DNA of 64,000 nucleotides from Crocodylus rhombifer (GCA_038503035.1 JAVSML010025185.1:409349-473348); one strand, 5' to 3'. Positions 1 to 12,094 are shown, numbered from the stretch's first letter. The notes: generated from the sequence alone by a model not told the origin. Numbers and translations are program-made.

Positions 1-2892
1 AAATGCAAGGAGTGCCCAGGTAAGAAACAGGGGTCCAAACAGTCTCCCAAATCAGGGGGTGGCACATACAGCTGGGCAGGGCCTTAAGTGCCTATATACC
101 AATGCTCATAGTATGGGGAATAAGCAGGAGGAACTTGCCCTCATAATAAGGCTTACAGAAACTTGGTGGGATTCATCCCACGACTGGACAGTTAGCATTA
201 GGGGCTATAGGCTTTACAGGCATGATAGAAAAGGAAGGAAAGGCAGGGGTGTGGCGCTCTATGTCAAGGAGCAATACACATCCTTTGCTAGCAAAATGGG
301 GTCAGAGGGGCAAGCGGAAGTGCTCTGGGTCAAGATACAAGGGGGCCATGGGGAGAGGGATCTAACAGTAGGGGTCTACTACAGACCCTCCAACCAAGGG
401 GAGGAGCTAGACGGGGAATTTTTGGGCCAGCTTGCAGAGGCACTTAAGGCAGGAATGTAGTTGTCATGGGTGATTTAAATTACCTGGACATCTGCTGGGA
501 GAAACAGTCAGCCAGGTTGGACCTTTCCAGGAGGTTCCTGGCCAAGATACAGGACCTCCACCTAATTCAGGAGGTACACTGTCCCACCAGAGGAAATGCC
601 CTGTTGGACCTGGTCCTGGCCACAGGCAATGACCTGGTAAGGGGCCTCCAGGTCCTTGACCACCTGGGGGATAGCAATCATCGCTTGCTGGAATTCACCA
701 TCCAACGCAGGGTGTCAAGGGCCAGCAGCAAGGCGGTAGCCCTAGACTTCAAGAGGGCCAACTTCAATGAGTTGAGATTAGTGGGAGAGGCACTGGGGTT
801 ATTGAGGGCAGGGGAACTCAGTGCCCAAGATGAGTGGTCATTCTTAAGGAGACGATACTCAGGGCCCAAGGGGTGACCATCCCAACAAAAAGCAAGGGGG
901 GCAGGACTGCCCAAAAGCTCCCCTGGCTCACCAAGGGTGTACGGGAATGCATGATTGCCAAAAAGGCAGCGTACACCCAGTGGAAGGGGGGTGCTATCTC
1001 CAAAGAGGAGTATACCTCCTCTGCTCGGGCCTTAGGGGGGCTGTCAGGAAAGCTAAGGCAGACATAGAGCTAGGACTTGCGTCCAAAATCAAAGATAACA
1101 AAAAGTCCTTTTTCATATATATATAGGAAGGGTGAAGAAAGCGCCAGGAAATGTGGGGCCCCTGCAAGATCCTCTGGGCAATCTGGTGGTTGTGCCAGAG
1201 GAGAAAGCAGACCTCTTTAACCAATACTTCACCTCTGTTTTCTTGGGCAGGGACGGGGACTTCCCCACTGTGATGCAAGATGGACTCAAGGGGAACACCT
1301 CCAGACCTTAGGTTGGGGAGGACTGGGTTAGAGAGCTTCTGGAGGGGCTGGATGTGTTCAAAGTAGTGGGTCCAGCTGCTCTCCACACCAGGGTGTTAAG
1401 GGAGCTAGCAGGGGTTATTGCAGGGCCATTAGTACAGCTTTACAAGCACTCGTGGTGCTCGGGCCAGGTGCCAGATGATTGGAAGATAGCCAATGTGGTC
1501 CCCATCTTTCAAAAAAGGAGGAGGGAGGACCCGGGCAACTATAGGCCCGTCAGTCTTACCTCAATCCTAGGGAAACTCTTTGAGAAGATCATCATGGAGC
1601 ACATCTGCAATGGGCCGGCCTCAGAGATGATACTCAAGGGCAACCAGCATGGTTTCACTAGGGGCAGGGCATGTCAGACCAACCTGATTGCCTTTTATGA
1701 TCAGGTCACAAAAGCCTTGGATGCAGGTGTTGCCATGGATGTAGTCCTTCTGGACTTCAGCAAGGCCTTTGACACCATCTCCCACCCCATCCTCATTAAA
1801 AAATTGGGCGACTATGGCATTGATGCCTACAGAGTCAGATGGATTGCAGATTAGCTGAAGGGTCACACTCAGAGGGTGGTGGTGGATGGGTCATATTTAA
1901 CCTGGGGAGAAGTGGGCAGAGGAGTCCCCCAGGTCTCAGTCCTTGGGCCCGCGCTGTTCAATTTCTTTATCAGCGATTTGGATGATGGGGTGAAAAGCAC
2001 CCTGTTTAAATTCGCTGATGATACCTAAATTTGGGGTGAGGTGAGCACGCTAGCAGGGAGGGAAAGACTGCAGCAAGACTTGGATAGGTTACAGGAGTGG
2101 GCTAGCAAAAACAGGATGCGCTTCAATACTGACAAGTGCAGGGTGCTGCACTTGGGCAATAGTAACCAGCAGCACACTTATAAGATGGAAAACTCCCTTC
2201 CTGAGAGCACAGAGGCAGAAAGGGATCTTGGAGTCATTATTGACTCCAAAATGAACATGGGCCGACAATGCAAGGTCACGGTTGGCAGGGCTAACTGGAC
2301 CTTGTCGTGCATCCACAGGTATATCTCTAGCAGGGACAAAGAGGTGATCCTCCCCCTCTATGCAACACTGGTAAGGCCACAGCTGGAGTACTGTGTCCAG
2401 TTCTGTGCGCCCCACTTCAGGAGGGATGTGGACAACATTGAGATGGTCCAGAGGAGGGCCACCCACATGATCCAGGGACAACAGGGTAGACCCTACAATG
2501 AGAGACTGTGGGACTTGAACCTGTTCAGCCTTCACAAGAGAAGGCTGAGGAGGGACCTGGTGACAGTCTATAAACTCACTAGAGGGGAGCAGAAGGGTTT
2601 GGGAGAGATCTTGTTTCCCCTAGCAACCCCTGGCATAACAAGGAATGATGGCCACAAGTTGTTGGAGAGTAGGTTTAGATTAGACATCCATAAGAACTAC
2701 TTCACAGTTAGGATCTACAACCAACGTCCAAGGGAAATGGTGCTGGCTCCTACCCTGGGGGTCTTTAAGAGGAGGCTTGATGCCTACCTAGCTGGGATCA
2801 TTTGAGCCCAGTTTTTTCTCCTTCCCAGGCAGGGCGTCAGACTTGAAGATCTACAAGGTCCTTTCTGACCCTACTTCTATGATTCTATGATT
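1..2892 (+). mobile_element. Decayed CR1 LINE, 5' end outside window or truncated
   Basis: A CR1-type non-LTR retrotransposon in sense orientation. It starts inside the ORF2 endonuclease region, runs through the reverse transcriptase, and ends with the short CR1 3' UTR and an ATTCTATGA-type tail at about 2873-2892. It differs at many sites from the young copy at 43185-46970, so it is older or belongs to another subfamily. Because position 1 is already inside the element, whether ORF1 was present cannot be seen here. Confidence 0.93.
59..2805 (+). pseudogene. CR1 ORF2 pseudogene (endonuclease-reverse transcriptase)
   Basis: Remnant of the CR1 ORF2 polyprotein, which nicks target DNA and copies the element RNA by target-primed reverse transcription. 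Visible in order: endonuclease motifs (TETWWDS near 150-175, a YYRPS block near 380, MGDLNY at 466-483, the SNH remnant of the SDH motif near 670), then RT motifs (NYRPVSLTS near 1540, LLDFSKAFDTISH near 1750, a GVPQ block near 1925, FADDT near 2010-2024) and the CR1 C-terminal region to the stop at 2803-2805. The coding line is cut by frame changes near 460, 840 and 1070-1350, and by in-frame stops at 1852-1854 and 2026-2028. The segment 1354-2805 stays in one frame apart from those stops. No functional protein is possible. Confidence 0.92.
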
Positions 2893-3240
2893 TGCCAATA
2901 GGGCCTGGTGATCAGGGGAAAGACTAGGACCTGTACCTCTGAGTTGCCGTTAGAGGTCTGGTGAACCAGAACAGGATTCTATCCCTGGTCTGTGGTTTGG
3001 GGTGCGGTGAGGGATGGGTTGAGGGAGGTTGGAGTCCCTGCTGGTCCACTGACTTGCCCGGGAAGCAAAAGTCCTGCTTGCAGGTGCTGGGAGGCAGCAG
3101 GGGCTTGTGGGCAGTGACTGATCACTTGCTGGGATGGGCTAAAGGGTATAAATGTAAATGCTACTCATTCTGTTTACTATAAGGAAATTAAGTTAGAAAA
3201 TGGTGCTATGGCTCTTAATGAAGTTTAATATACAGTACAG
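2893..3240. other. Intergenic, nothing recognised
   Basis: G-rich spacer between the CR1 tail and the LTR-like element. No conserved ORF, repeat boundary or RNA gene is apparent. Confidence 0.5.
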
Positions 3241-4184
3241 TGTGACGGGGTCTGTAACAGGGGGTCTTTTTGGGGCTGATTTTCCTGTAGCCCACCCACC
3301 TGTTTCTGGGCTAACTGCCCACCTTCTCTCCTGCCATGCCTTGATGATAATTAATTAATTGATGTTAATTAAGTGGGAGGCTGCTCATTTCTTGCCCTGA
3401 TGCCAGAGGCGTTATCTGCAGCTCCGTTCCTCCCCTACACTGCATTCCAAGCCTCACAGATAGCATCTAGATGTTATCAGTCACCCTGACCCCACACTAG
3501 CTCCAGAATCCTCCTGGCAGGACCCTCCTTTGATATCCCAGCTCAGGCAGCCTACACCGCCTTCATTCAGGCTGCCAAGCTCCTTGTAGCTGGCTCCCCT
3601 CTCAGGCATGGTCCCCACTCAGGACCTTCAGCCACACATAGGCCTTGGCCTCACCTCCAAAGCCAGGCATGGTCCCAGGCCCACAACTCTTGGTGCCCCT
3701 CGCGGTGGACATCTGGCCCTTTTGACCTTCTTGGTCCTGGCCGCAGCATGATCCAGGTGAGGGGGCACTCTACCTCAGACCTCACTAACCCCACACTCTC
3801 TCTGTGTCCCTCTATTGGGGCTCCACAACACGTACCCCCCAACCTCCGATGTCCTGACCCACCCAAAGGTGGAAGCTGGGTTTAAGACACCCTGACCCGC
3901 CTTTCACCAGGGTGGTAACTGGCCTGGCATTTCCTGGGGGCTCAAGCGCCACTGAGAGCCCCACCAGGCCACCCACTCCCAGCAGGGTGCAGTTTTAGGT
4001 TATACCCAGAACTAGGAGCCTCCTGACCATCCCCTACAACTCTTCCCTTATCTCCAGAGTGTTCCAAGAAGTATCACAGCCAGATGATGTTGCTGCACCC
4101 CCAGCCAGCAGCAAAATGCCCTGCTTATATAGGCAGCCCTGAATCAATCCTTAAGGTGGCAGGCACAAACAGTACCCTGCCACA
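3241..4184 (+). mobile_element. Solo LTR-like element (endogenous retrovirus type)
   Basis: About 944 bp bounded by TGTGACGGGG on the left and CCCTGCCACA on the right, which are imperfect inverted ends with the canonical TG...CA of LTRs. It is GC-rich and has no coding capacity. The left flank ends in ACAG, and ACAG can also be read across the right end, so a short target duplication is possible but not clean. Orientation follows the TG...CA reading and could be reversed. A gag or pol gene does not follow, so this is a solo LTR if it is one. Confidence 0.55.
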
Positions 4185-4900
4185 GGGTGCTTTGGGATAA
4201 AGATCAAAAGATGCCTTCAAAGCCTTGCTCTGGGGTGCTATATGTTCCCTACCAAGCCTGATTTGAAGCTCAAGGAGGGAAACAGCCACCAGATTCTTCA
4301 TAGGGCTATCTTTGGCTTGGCTGGGCTAGTTGGAAGGTGGGGAACTTGTGGGGAGAGCCAAAATGCACTCGTCAACTGGTCAACTGCCAAAGGCTGGAAA
4401 TTCAAACTTTCTGGCCAGGCATATATCTATTATGATCATAATTTCCCTGATCCAGGTGAAAAACAAAACAGATCCATGAATGATTTCTACAAAAAAAGAA
4501 GGCTTGGGGAAGGGTTGTCTCTCTAGATATATCATGGAAGATTGTGAATTTCTGGCAATGTGCTTGCAGTTTATGCCCCATAGTAACTGCCAGTGTGGTG
4601 GCAGGGTGCATATACAGAATGTGTCTGCTGGGAAAGAAGTCAGACTAGCAGTGAAGCTATCAAAGGCACACAATTGTCTGTCCCATCCCTACATAGCTAC
4701 ACATGCTTCTCCCCCATCCTCCACCCTACATAGCTACACACAGAGGCCAGAGGGGAGTGTATGGGGAACCTGTGCGGTGCATGGTGCAAACTACAAAACA
4801 AAACTGTAGCATATACAGGGGGCTGACTACAATTTCTCCTGGTGCCTTGGCCATTGTTTCTACATCCCTCCAATCATTGCTGCAGCAGTAGCTGCCATGG
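4185..4900. other. Intergenic, nothing recognised
   Basis: Unique-looking sequence with short ORFs only and no recognisable domains. Confidence 0.45.
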
Positions 4901-4920
4901 CCACAGCATTAGCTGTCTTC

Positions 4921-4998
4921 TCTATAGTTGTGGCCATGGGAGTTGTCCTGTCTATAGTTGTGGCCATGGCAGTAGTTGCCCTCTCTATGGCTGTGGCT
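4921..4998 (+). repeat. Short tandem repeat, about 30-33 bp unit, 2.5 copies
   Basis: The unit TCTATAGTTGTGGCCATGG is repeated at about 4921 and 4951, with a diverged third copy near 4984. On the minus strand the unit reads as an Ala/Thr/Met-rich low-complexity peptide. It may be the C-terminal remnant of the decayed Myb/SANT-like ORF that lies upstream on that strand, but this link is inferred. Confidence 0.6.
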
Positions 4999-4999
4999 C

Positions 5000-6040
5000 T
5001 CCTAGGATGTCAGGATGTCACCTGCTTCTCCCCAGCCCCAGAAGACTGCTGAAGAGCCTTTAGAATGGATGCTGTCTCCTCCTACCTGACCCTATAGCCA
5101 GAAAGCCAGTTCTCAGCAGTCTCTGCTCACCACTCAGATGAGCCTGCAATGTCATCAACGAGTTGATCTCAGTGCTCCCTCCTTCACCTTCAGCTATGGG
5201 ACTCTGACTCAGATTGTCCATTTGAGATCATGTGGCACCATCTGTACTGCTAAATGCAGAGGCTGCTCTTCTCACCATGAGATTTCCTAGGGATTGAGAC
5301 AAGAAGAAGAACAAAGAAATGGCTTTGAGACCATTTTCAGTGGTTCAGCTTGACCCTATGTGCTGGCCTGATGTACACTTAGCCATTCATTCAGTCCCAC
5401 ACAAATGCTGGCAAAACACTACAAAATTTAGGATAGTATGAGGAGTAAATTGTACTTGCCTTGCTCTGTCCAGGCACTTTCATGGGAACAGGAAGACAAG
5501 AGTACAACTCCACCATGGTAAGTGCCCTCTTGGCTACCTAATTTAAAGGCACCATTTTATAACTGTGTTGCTTTCCTTATAGTAAAGAGCAAGAGCAGCA
5601 CTTTCACATTATTATTCTTCCGTGGGAAGAGGAGTGACTTATAAATCATTAGAGAGAGAGTGGGGCTGGTGGGCAAGTTAATGGAGCTAGGCAGAAAGTG
5701 CAGCCAGCACTTTTTCCTTGCTTGGATTATTTGAGGACTCCCAACCCTCACCCCAGCCTCAGACAGCCACAGACTCAGCTGGGCTCGGCAAACCCCTGTA
5801 CTCAGAGCATCAGTCAATCAATTAATCCTGTAATCAGCATCGCCTGTAATCCCAGGTCCTAGCTAGCCCAGAGCACCAATTTGCCCATCCCCAAGTTAGG
5901 ACCCCAAGACACTCCAAACTATGAACCACCACTCAAAGGCCCAAGCCCACCCTCAAGCTCCTATCCCTCACCCTTCAAAGCTCCCAAACCAACAATAGCC
6001 ACTCTCTCCCCAAACCAAACCCTCACTTACCAGAGAGGTT
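5000..6040. other. Intergenic, possibly the tail of the 6050-6610 minus-strand relic
   Basis: No clear gene. A C-rich stretch at about 5880-6030 has loosely repeated proline-type codons (CCAAGCCCACC-like). The rest looks unique. Confidence 0.4.
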
Positions 6041-6049
6041 TCCTGCAGG

Positions 6050-6610
6050 AAGCTCAAATTTCTGTGTCATCTAAGTTGTCACCATCCTCTCCTGGGCCCA
6101 TTTCCTGGGTCTTCTCAGTTCCAGGTTCAGCATCAGGGCTCAGGAATAGGGTCAGAGGACACCAGGTCCTCAGAACTTTCTTGAGGATCTGCAGATGGCT
6201 GCTGGGTAGAAGCTGCCTCACAGCTGTCCTCGTCTTGCTGGTCACAGTGGACTAGCCCTGAGTCTGTGGACTGTACACCAAAGAGACACAGCATGATCCC
6301 TCTCAAAGATCTCTTTAAGGTCTTCAAGGAAGCGGATCAGGGTCCTGGCTTCCCCAGACACCCTACTGGCACCCCCTCACACAGAAGGATTTCAGGGACT
6401 TTATCTTGGCCCTGACCTGGAGCCAGTTCTGCTGATGCCCCTGTGACACCAACTGGGCTGCAATCCTTTCACAAGTCACCTGATTCTGTCAGTTTTGTTT
6501 AGTCCCCTTTGCTGTAGTTGCAATGGTCCTCTCTTCTCCCAATATCACAACGAGGTCCAGCACCTCAGCTCAGCTCCAGTTAGATGCCCACCTGATGGAG
6601 TCCTGGGGAA
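6050..6610 (-). pseudogene. Myb/SANT-like (MSANTD / PIF-Harbinger accessory type) ORF relic
   Basis: Reading the minus strand from about 6610 downward gives a degenerate trihelix Myb/SANT-like domain. An EVLDLV...GEE segment near 6570-6540 corresponds to the first helix. An ERIAAQLVSQGHQQNW segment followed by VRAKIKSLK near 6470-6400 corresponds to the helix 2/3 region of Myb_DNA-bind_4 proteins. An acidic, Ser/Pro-rich tail follows to about 6050. Stops and frame changes interrupt it. In PIF/Harbinger transposons a Myb/SANT protein of this type assists the transposase in binding DNA and entering the nucleus. Here it is non-coding debris. A domesticated single-exon MSANTD paralogue cannot be excluded, but the stops argue against a live gene. 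Confidence 0.6.
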
Positions 6611-6619
6611 AGGGGGTGG

Positions 6620-8200
6620 GTAATCCTTTGGTTCATGCTGGCTGAGTTGGAGGTTGATGGAAGAAAAGTTTGTGCTTGCTAGCTGGATAGCTGTCATGTG
6701 CTCTGCAGGATGTTTGCAAGGGGCTGAACTGCCTGGGGAATGTGAAGGTCACATCCCTGGGGCTGGAAAGGGAAGATGGCTTGGCACCAGAACCAGCCCC
6801 TGAGCAGTCGAGGTCAGGGGGTGGAAAGTTTGCCCACACAGAACAGAAGGGTGGAGGATGCCACTGCATCTTGGGATACTGGAGAACTTCAACGTGAACA
6901 GGACATCTATGGGGAGTAGCCACAAGTTAATGGAACAAGAGCTGGGCTGCATGGATCAGAGGTAATCCTGTTCTGGAATGGCATAACTTTGGCCACATAA
7001 TATGTGTTTTAAGCCATTTAAAGGTGTTAATTTGTGCACAATCCAGGGGTTAAGAGCTCCAGGAGCTACTCAAAATTAACATGCAGTCATGTGATTTTTT
7101 AAATAGGTTAGTCAGATAACATTTTAGGGGGGTTGATGCAGCCTAAAAAAGGCCTCATAACCACCATTTTGCTTCCAACCATTTTTTCTATTTCTAGCAC
7201 ACATTTTATCACCTACCTTTTTATTATGTGACATCCAGTGGTGTCATGCAGTTTATTTCCAGGAGTTACAATGATAACAGGATGCCATGGGAATTAATGC
7301 TTGTACAGTGCTGGAAACTAGTGCTGCTTCTGGGGGGAAAGTAGCAAGCTTCTATGTTTGTTAGAAACATATGTAAGTGATACAATAGCACAACTCATTG
7401 TTAACATGATGCTGATTTTCCTCAAATGCAAATGACATCATAATTAATTATATTATTTATATTGTTTTAGTACCTAAAATGTTCTAGACCAAAATTAGGA
7501 TATAGTCCCTGTTGAAAATAGCTTACAATTTAAATAGACAAGACAAACACAAATAGATAATATATGAGCAAAATATTAGTCATGCATCTTGCTAATTACT
7601 CCTTTCCCATAAACAACATTTCTACAATGTTTCCCTTCCTCTTCCTTTTTCTGGGTCCAAATTGTCCCATCAGCCTGCTACTTTTTTACCCTGTGCTCCC
7701 CACAGATTAGTATCAGGTTCATGCCTTAGAAAAAGAAACAACTGTGTGGACAACATTTAGTATGTGTTAAATGCACTTAACATGCTAGCAACCATACACT
7801 CAAGCAGCAAAATACATGCTGAGTTCACTCATATGATAGCAAACTAATGACTTTTCATGTAAGGAGTATCTACAGATTGCATTAAAACACACATGTTCAG
7901 CTACCATTGGTCTGCTCCTTGGAGATAGTACAAGTCATTTTCAGTTCTTCAGCATCCTAGGAAGTACTGTTTCCAGGCCTCCCATTCCCAATCTATCCAC
8001 CTTCTAGAATTCTACTGCCCAGAGAGATGGTGCAGGCCCCAAGGCAATACCATGACTCACACCAGGAAGGCCCTTGGGGCATCAACCTGAGCATCCATTG
8101 AAACCCTGAAGGTTTGCTGAGGTCTGCCACTTTTGCTAGAGTCATTCTGTATGAACAGCAATCACCTAGCTTTGTGAACTGAATTGAACCAGAGAATGTA
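6620..8200. other. AT-rich intergenic DNA, nothing recognised
   Basis: No repeat boundary, domain or RNA gene recognised. Base composition turns AT-rich from about 6990. Confidence 0.5.
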
Positions 8201-8204
8201 CTTC

Positions 8205-8624
8205 TTTGACCCCTTCAGGAGGGCCATTGACTGGAATCATAGCAAGGTGCCGGACCTCATCAAGGGAAAGAAGGGTGACTGACAAACCCAGGATTTACAT
8301 GAACACATTTCAGCTCAAGTGGTGGCTCAGTGGTACCAGCAGAACTGGCAGCAGATCTACATGAAAATTAAGTGCATGAAGTCTCAGTATGTTCAGGACA
8401 GGGACACCATCAAGGTCTTAGGTGCTGTGAGGACCATGAAGAAACTGTCCAGGGTCCTCAAGAAGGACTACACTATTGTTCCACGCCTGTCAGTCCAGGT
8501 CATGAGCTTCCAGGTTCATGATCACTTGGGGAACAAGATACCAGCCTGGGCCAGGAGGAATGAGCAGAATCCAAGTATGGGCCAAGCCAAGAAGCTAGGA
8601 AAACAGTTAAAGACCAAGGCATGA
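8205..8624 (+). pseudogene. Second Myb/SANT-like ORF relic (PIF/Harbinger accessory type)
   Basis: The + strand encodes a second diverged copy of the Myb/SANT-like domain. AIDWNHSKVPDLIKG at about 8225-8270 resembles the N-terminal helix (the W..xDLI pattern), and an in-frame stop follows. The open frame 8319-8624 then gives VVAQWYQQNWQQIYMKIK followed by CMKSQYVQDRDTIKV, which aligns with the QQNW..RAKIKSLK part of the copy at 6050-6610. The C-terminal part is basic and shows no further domain. It lies about 1 kb from a convergent HARBI1-like transposase remnant at 9590-9860. That matches the two-ORF layout of PIF/Harbinger transposons, and pairing them is inference. Confidence 0.6.
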
Positions 8625-9560
8625 GAGGTCTGGTTAGGTACTTGAAGCGCAGATGCAGTCCACACTAGCTTCACAGGTACTGAAGTATGGAGTGGTCTGG
8701 TGCTGGTACTGGAACCGTAACTAAAGCCAAAGCCATAGCCCAAGTCAAGACAGACCAAGGTCAAAAGTCAGGGCCTGAGATGTGGTAAGCTGAGGGTTAA
8801 TCAGGATCAGAAATCAAAGTCAGAGCTTGAGGTTAAACCAGAATCAAGACCAGAAAGCTGGAATGAGGGCATGCTGACGACCTATCAAAATCAGAATCTG
8901 GTGTCAGAGCCAGGAGTCAAAACTAGACAACCAGCAAAGAAGTGCATGGAGGATCAGGACCAAGAATTTTTGCGTGGAAAAAGATATTGCAGTTTGGGCC
9001 TAGCTTTTAAAGGCTGGAACAGGTGTGGTCTGTGACTTCAGGGGTTTGGCTGTCCTGGTTTCCTAACTCTTCCCAGCTGGGACCAGGTCATTGTTCCAGG
9101 CTTACTGGAAATGGTGCTTGTTCAGGGGATGAATACTCCTGATTTTGTTTGGGACCATCAAGGTCTAAGGTTCTGTTTTATCACAATAGGTCTGAGAACT
9201 GGCCAAGTCAGGAAACTAGAGGATAAAGCAGAGCATGAAGTCAGAGGGCACAATGGTTAGGAGATCAAACAGGGAGCAGGGTCTAGGGACAAGCTAAGTC
9301 AAGAAGCCAGAGGCTCAGGCAGAGCGTGGAGTCAAAGAGTGAGCAAGGTCAAATGACCAGGAGATCAAGCAGACAGCAGATGTGGAACAGAAGCCAGAGG
9401 GAACAGCAAAGCAACCTGGGATCAGTTTGAGCCCTGTTACCCAGACACTTCCTGTTCCAGGCCACAGGTTTATATGGGGGAAATGGAAAGTCAGACAATT
9501 CCTACCAGGATACATAAGTTAGGGAGAGCTTAGATAAGACTGTCATCAAACAGGTAGAGA
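8625..9560 (+). repeat. Degenerate GTCAG/CCAGG-rich repeat, shared with 58780-59080
   Basis: Purine-rich sequence with many variants of AAGTCAGAG, AGGAGATCAAGCAGA and AGAAGCCAGAGG. The part at 9230-9450 closely resembles 58840-59040: both carry the order AGGTC..., AGATCAAGCAGA or AAATCAAGCAGA, GGGACAGCAAA-like, then GGGATCAGTTTGAG. This makes it a dispersed repeat, and each copy lies 3' of a Myb/SANT-like relic. Confidence 0.65.
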
Positions 9561-9589
9561 TGGACAACCCAGCCAGGAAGAGGAAGAAG

Positions 9590-9860
9590 GAGGGGGGCAG
9601 CTCAGCACAAAGGTCCACAAATGTGCCATGGAACATCTTCAGTTGTTACTAGCACTGATCATCATCCCAGGTTCCCAGCACAAATTGTCTCCATCAGTTT
9701 GAGCTCACTCACAGTGTGCAGCAGAAATGAGCTGATATCTGATATTGGGCTTGCAGCACCTTGGCTTGCACAGCACCATGTTGTGTCTTCTGCAAGTAGG
9801 CCAGCATGATGTCCATGGCAGCATCACAGTCCTCAAAGTAGTGCCTCAGCAGAGCAGGAG
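9590..9860 (-). pseudogene. HARBI1-like (PIF/Harbinger) transposase, N-terminal remnant
   Basis: On the minus strand, the segment reading from about 9690 to 9600 gives WRQFVLGTWDDDQC, two stops, then QLKMFHGTFVDLCAEL. This is the conserved N-terminal block of HARBI1-type transposases (W....TWDD.QW...FRM...TF..LC..L). Upstream, about 9860-9740, a helical segment HYFEDCDAAMDIMLAYLQ is open. The DDE catalytic core is not recognisable downstream, where the strand passes into the GTCAG-rich repeat. In an intact element this nuclease would cut and join at a 3-bp target. It converges on the Myb/SANT-like relic at 8205-8624. Confidence 0.6.
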
Positions 9861-9869
9861 CTCACACTG

Positions 9870-10259
9870 ATGAAACATAGAGTACCCATGGATTAGAGTA
9901 GGCAAGGCAGAGATTTTTTCAACTTTGCCATGTCATCCCAGGGAGCCCCTGGACATCCTATCCCAGATGGGACAATTGGTCCAAGACAGATTGGAAATCC
10001 TATGCCAGGCCAAGGAGACACTGGAATTCAGGTCATCAGTCAATCAACACTTTCTTCTGCACTTAGCTGTTTTCAGCTACTGTCAAAAAGATGGGAAAAA
10101 GTCACTCCAACATGGCATGCTGGGGTGCCTACTCACTGGCCCTCTAGTGGCAGAGTACAAGCTAAGCAAGTTAGGTTTTGTAATAAACATTATCCTGTGC
10201 CCACTCAGAACTTGTTCTAACTTTAGTAGCATGTCTCGTTCAACAGATTTAACACATAC
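9870..10259. other. Intergenic, nothing recognised
   Basis: Open reading frames are present on + but show no recognisable domain, and codon use gives no support for a gene. An AATAAA sits near 10184. Confidence 0.4.
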
Positions 10260-10262
10260 TAA

Positions 10263-10560
10263 GGGTGTTTTTACACCTGCTCCAGGGGTGGGGAATGCTT
10301 TAATTAGAGCGGCTCCAAGAGCTGCTCTAATTAAACACCTACAGCATATATCATCCCCACACTTCAAAATGGTGGTGAGAGCACTTTAACTAAAGCTTGT
10401 TGAATGAGCTTTAGTTAAATCACCCCTGCTGCCATTTTGAAGTGTGGGGACACTGATACATGAGACATGGAGGCTGCTGCACCATGTTAATTAGCATGCT
10501 CCAGCAGACTCGATAAATTGATTAACCGAGTTTGCTCCCACGTGCTGCAGTTACAACACA
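10263..10560. mobile_element. MITE, PIF/Harbinger-like (same family as 21249-21545)
   Basis: The left end reads GGGTGTTTTTACACCTGC directly after TAA, the preferred 3-bp target of this superfamily. The right end near 10540-10560 is a diverged inverted match. The interior is a set of palindromes: TTTAATTAGAGC at 10301 pairs with GCTCTAATTAAA at 10324, and CCACACTTCAAAATGG pairs with CCATTTTGAAGTGTGG. The same internal order recurs at 21249-21545. It has no coding capacity. Confidence 0.7.
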
Positions 10561-12094
10561 TCTGAGCAGCCTCCCTGCACATCTACAGGCACTGTAAGAG
10601 TCCTGTGCACCATGGTCCTTAAAAATCAAAGATGCACCCTCCCCAGTACACACACATACACACACACCCCCTCCCATCAGATCATGTCCATAATATAAAA
10701 AGTGCCTGAAAGACCAGGAATTCCTTGGACACAGGGGCACATATGACTTCACTTGCTCTTATTTCCTGTCTTTCAGTCTTACATCCTAGCCATCTCACTG
10801 TAGAGGTCCTGGAGCAGTTCCTGAGACTATTCATTCTATATGCTTCTCAGAAGAAATGCATCATGTTTGTTAAAAGCAAAAAAAGAAAATCTACCCAAAA
10901 TGTTACATAAAAGATTTGATAAATCTGTCTTGTTTCAGTAGCAGATTGCCCACTTTTAAACATGAATTTCTCAGTCCAAATTTAATCATACATTTGTTTG
11001 TATAACTCTGCACACATTCACACAACATCCCAAATATTTCAATGTCATCTGTTCAGAGCCAGTGACTCACATTGTCTCTTGCCCTGCATATTGTCTAATC
11101 TTTTGTTCCTGGTTAAAGTAGATATAAAATACCACATCTCAGATTTATGGCCACTTTTTGATTACTTTCTTCCTGTGTAAATGACAACACAAGGAGTTAG
11201 ACCATAGGAAATCAGGCTGAATACCTGTCTCCATGCATACAATAGACAACTACATTCAGTACAGAATTACATTCTGAACAAGTCCATTGTAGTCAACAGG
11301 ATTAGCAATAGGATATTGCAGTGTAATATAGGAATCAAATTATGACATTATTTCAAAGCAATCCAGAGAACTGCTTTACATCCAGTGATGTTGTGTAGCT
11401 ATACTGATGTTTGGTGGCAATGACAAACCTGTGTATTTCCTTCCAAATATATGAAGAAAAATTAAACGTTTATAGAAAATGATAGGCATGTATATTTTTT
11501 TTCAGTTTCTTACACTTCAAAATTGAACTTGTCTACCTTGCAGACTATGGATGATCAACACTGGTGGACTTATAACAAAAATGTAATGGATGACAGAAGG
11601 GAAGACATTTTTATTCAGCTTGTTTAAATCTGTTTGCATGCTGTTCTCATGTGACTCTTAGTATAATGGAGCATCTGCCTACAAGCATATAGAGAAGAGT
11701 TTCTGTAATACAATTTCATCTGCCAGCTCTCAGGCCTGCAGGTAAATTTGCAGACCTCATGACTGAAGTCATCAGAGAAATAATTTAGCAGACCATGAAA
11801 ACCTCTGAATGACAATTATAAGACTTACAATTTAAGAAACAAAACATTATAAGAGAAAAAATGTATGGCCTTAACTTAGCAATGTTCTTAAGAACATAAT
11901 CAATTTTAATTATGTGTAGAATTGCACTTTGGGACATGGTTAAAGTTCAGGGTATACATAAGTGTTTTTTGCTGAATCAAGTCTTTTCATGTTATATATA
12001 CTATAATGACTCCTTTCCAGGACACTTCTAGTAGTCCTTAGCAAATCATATTCATATAAGGATGAATTAAATTGTTGTTATATAAACTACTTCA
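10561..12094. other. AT-rich intergenic DNA with a short CA microsatellite
   Basis: An interrupted (CA)n tract lies at about 10645-10670. Otherwise no gene or repeat boundary was recognised. Confidence 0.5.

Noticed and set aside
9925..10389. 154-codon + strand ORF
   Set aside because: It runs from unique sequence into a MITE and has no domain or paralogue pattern.
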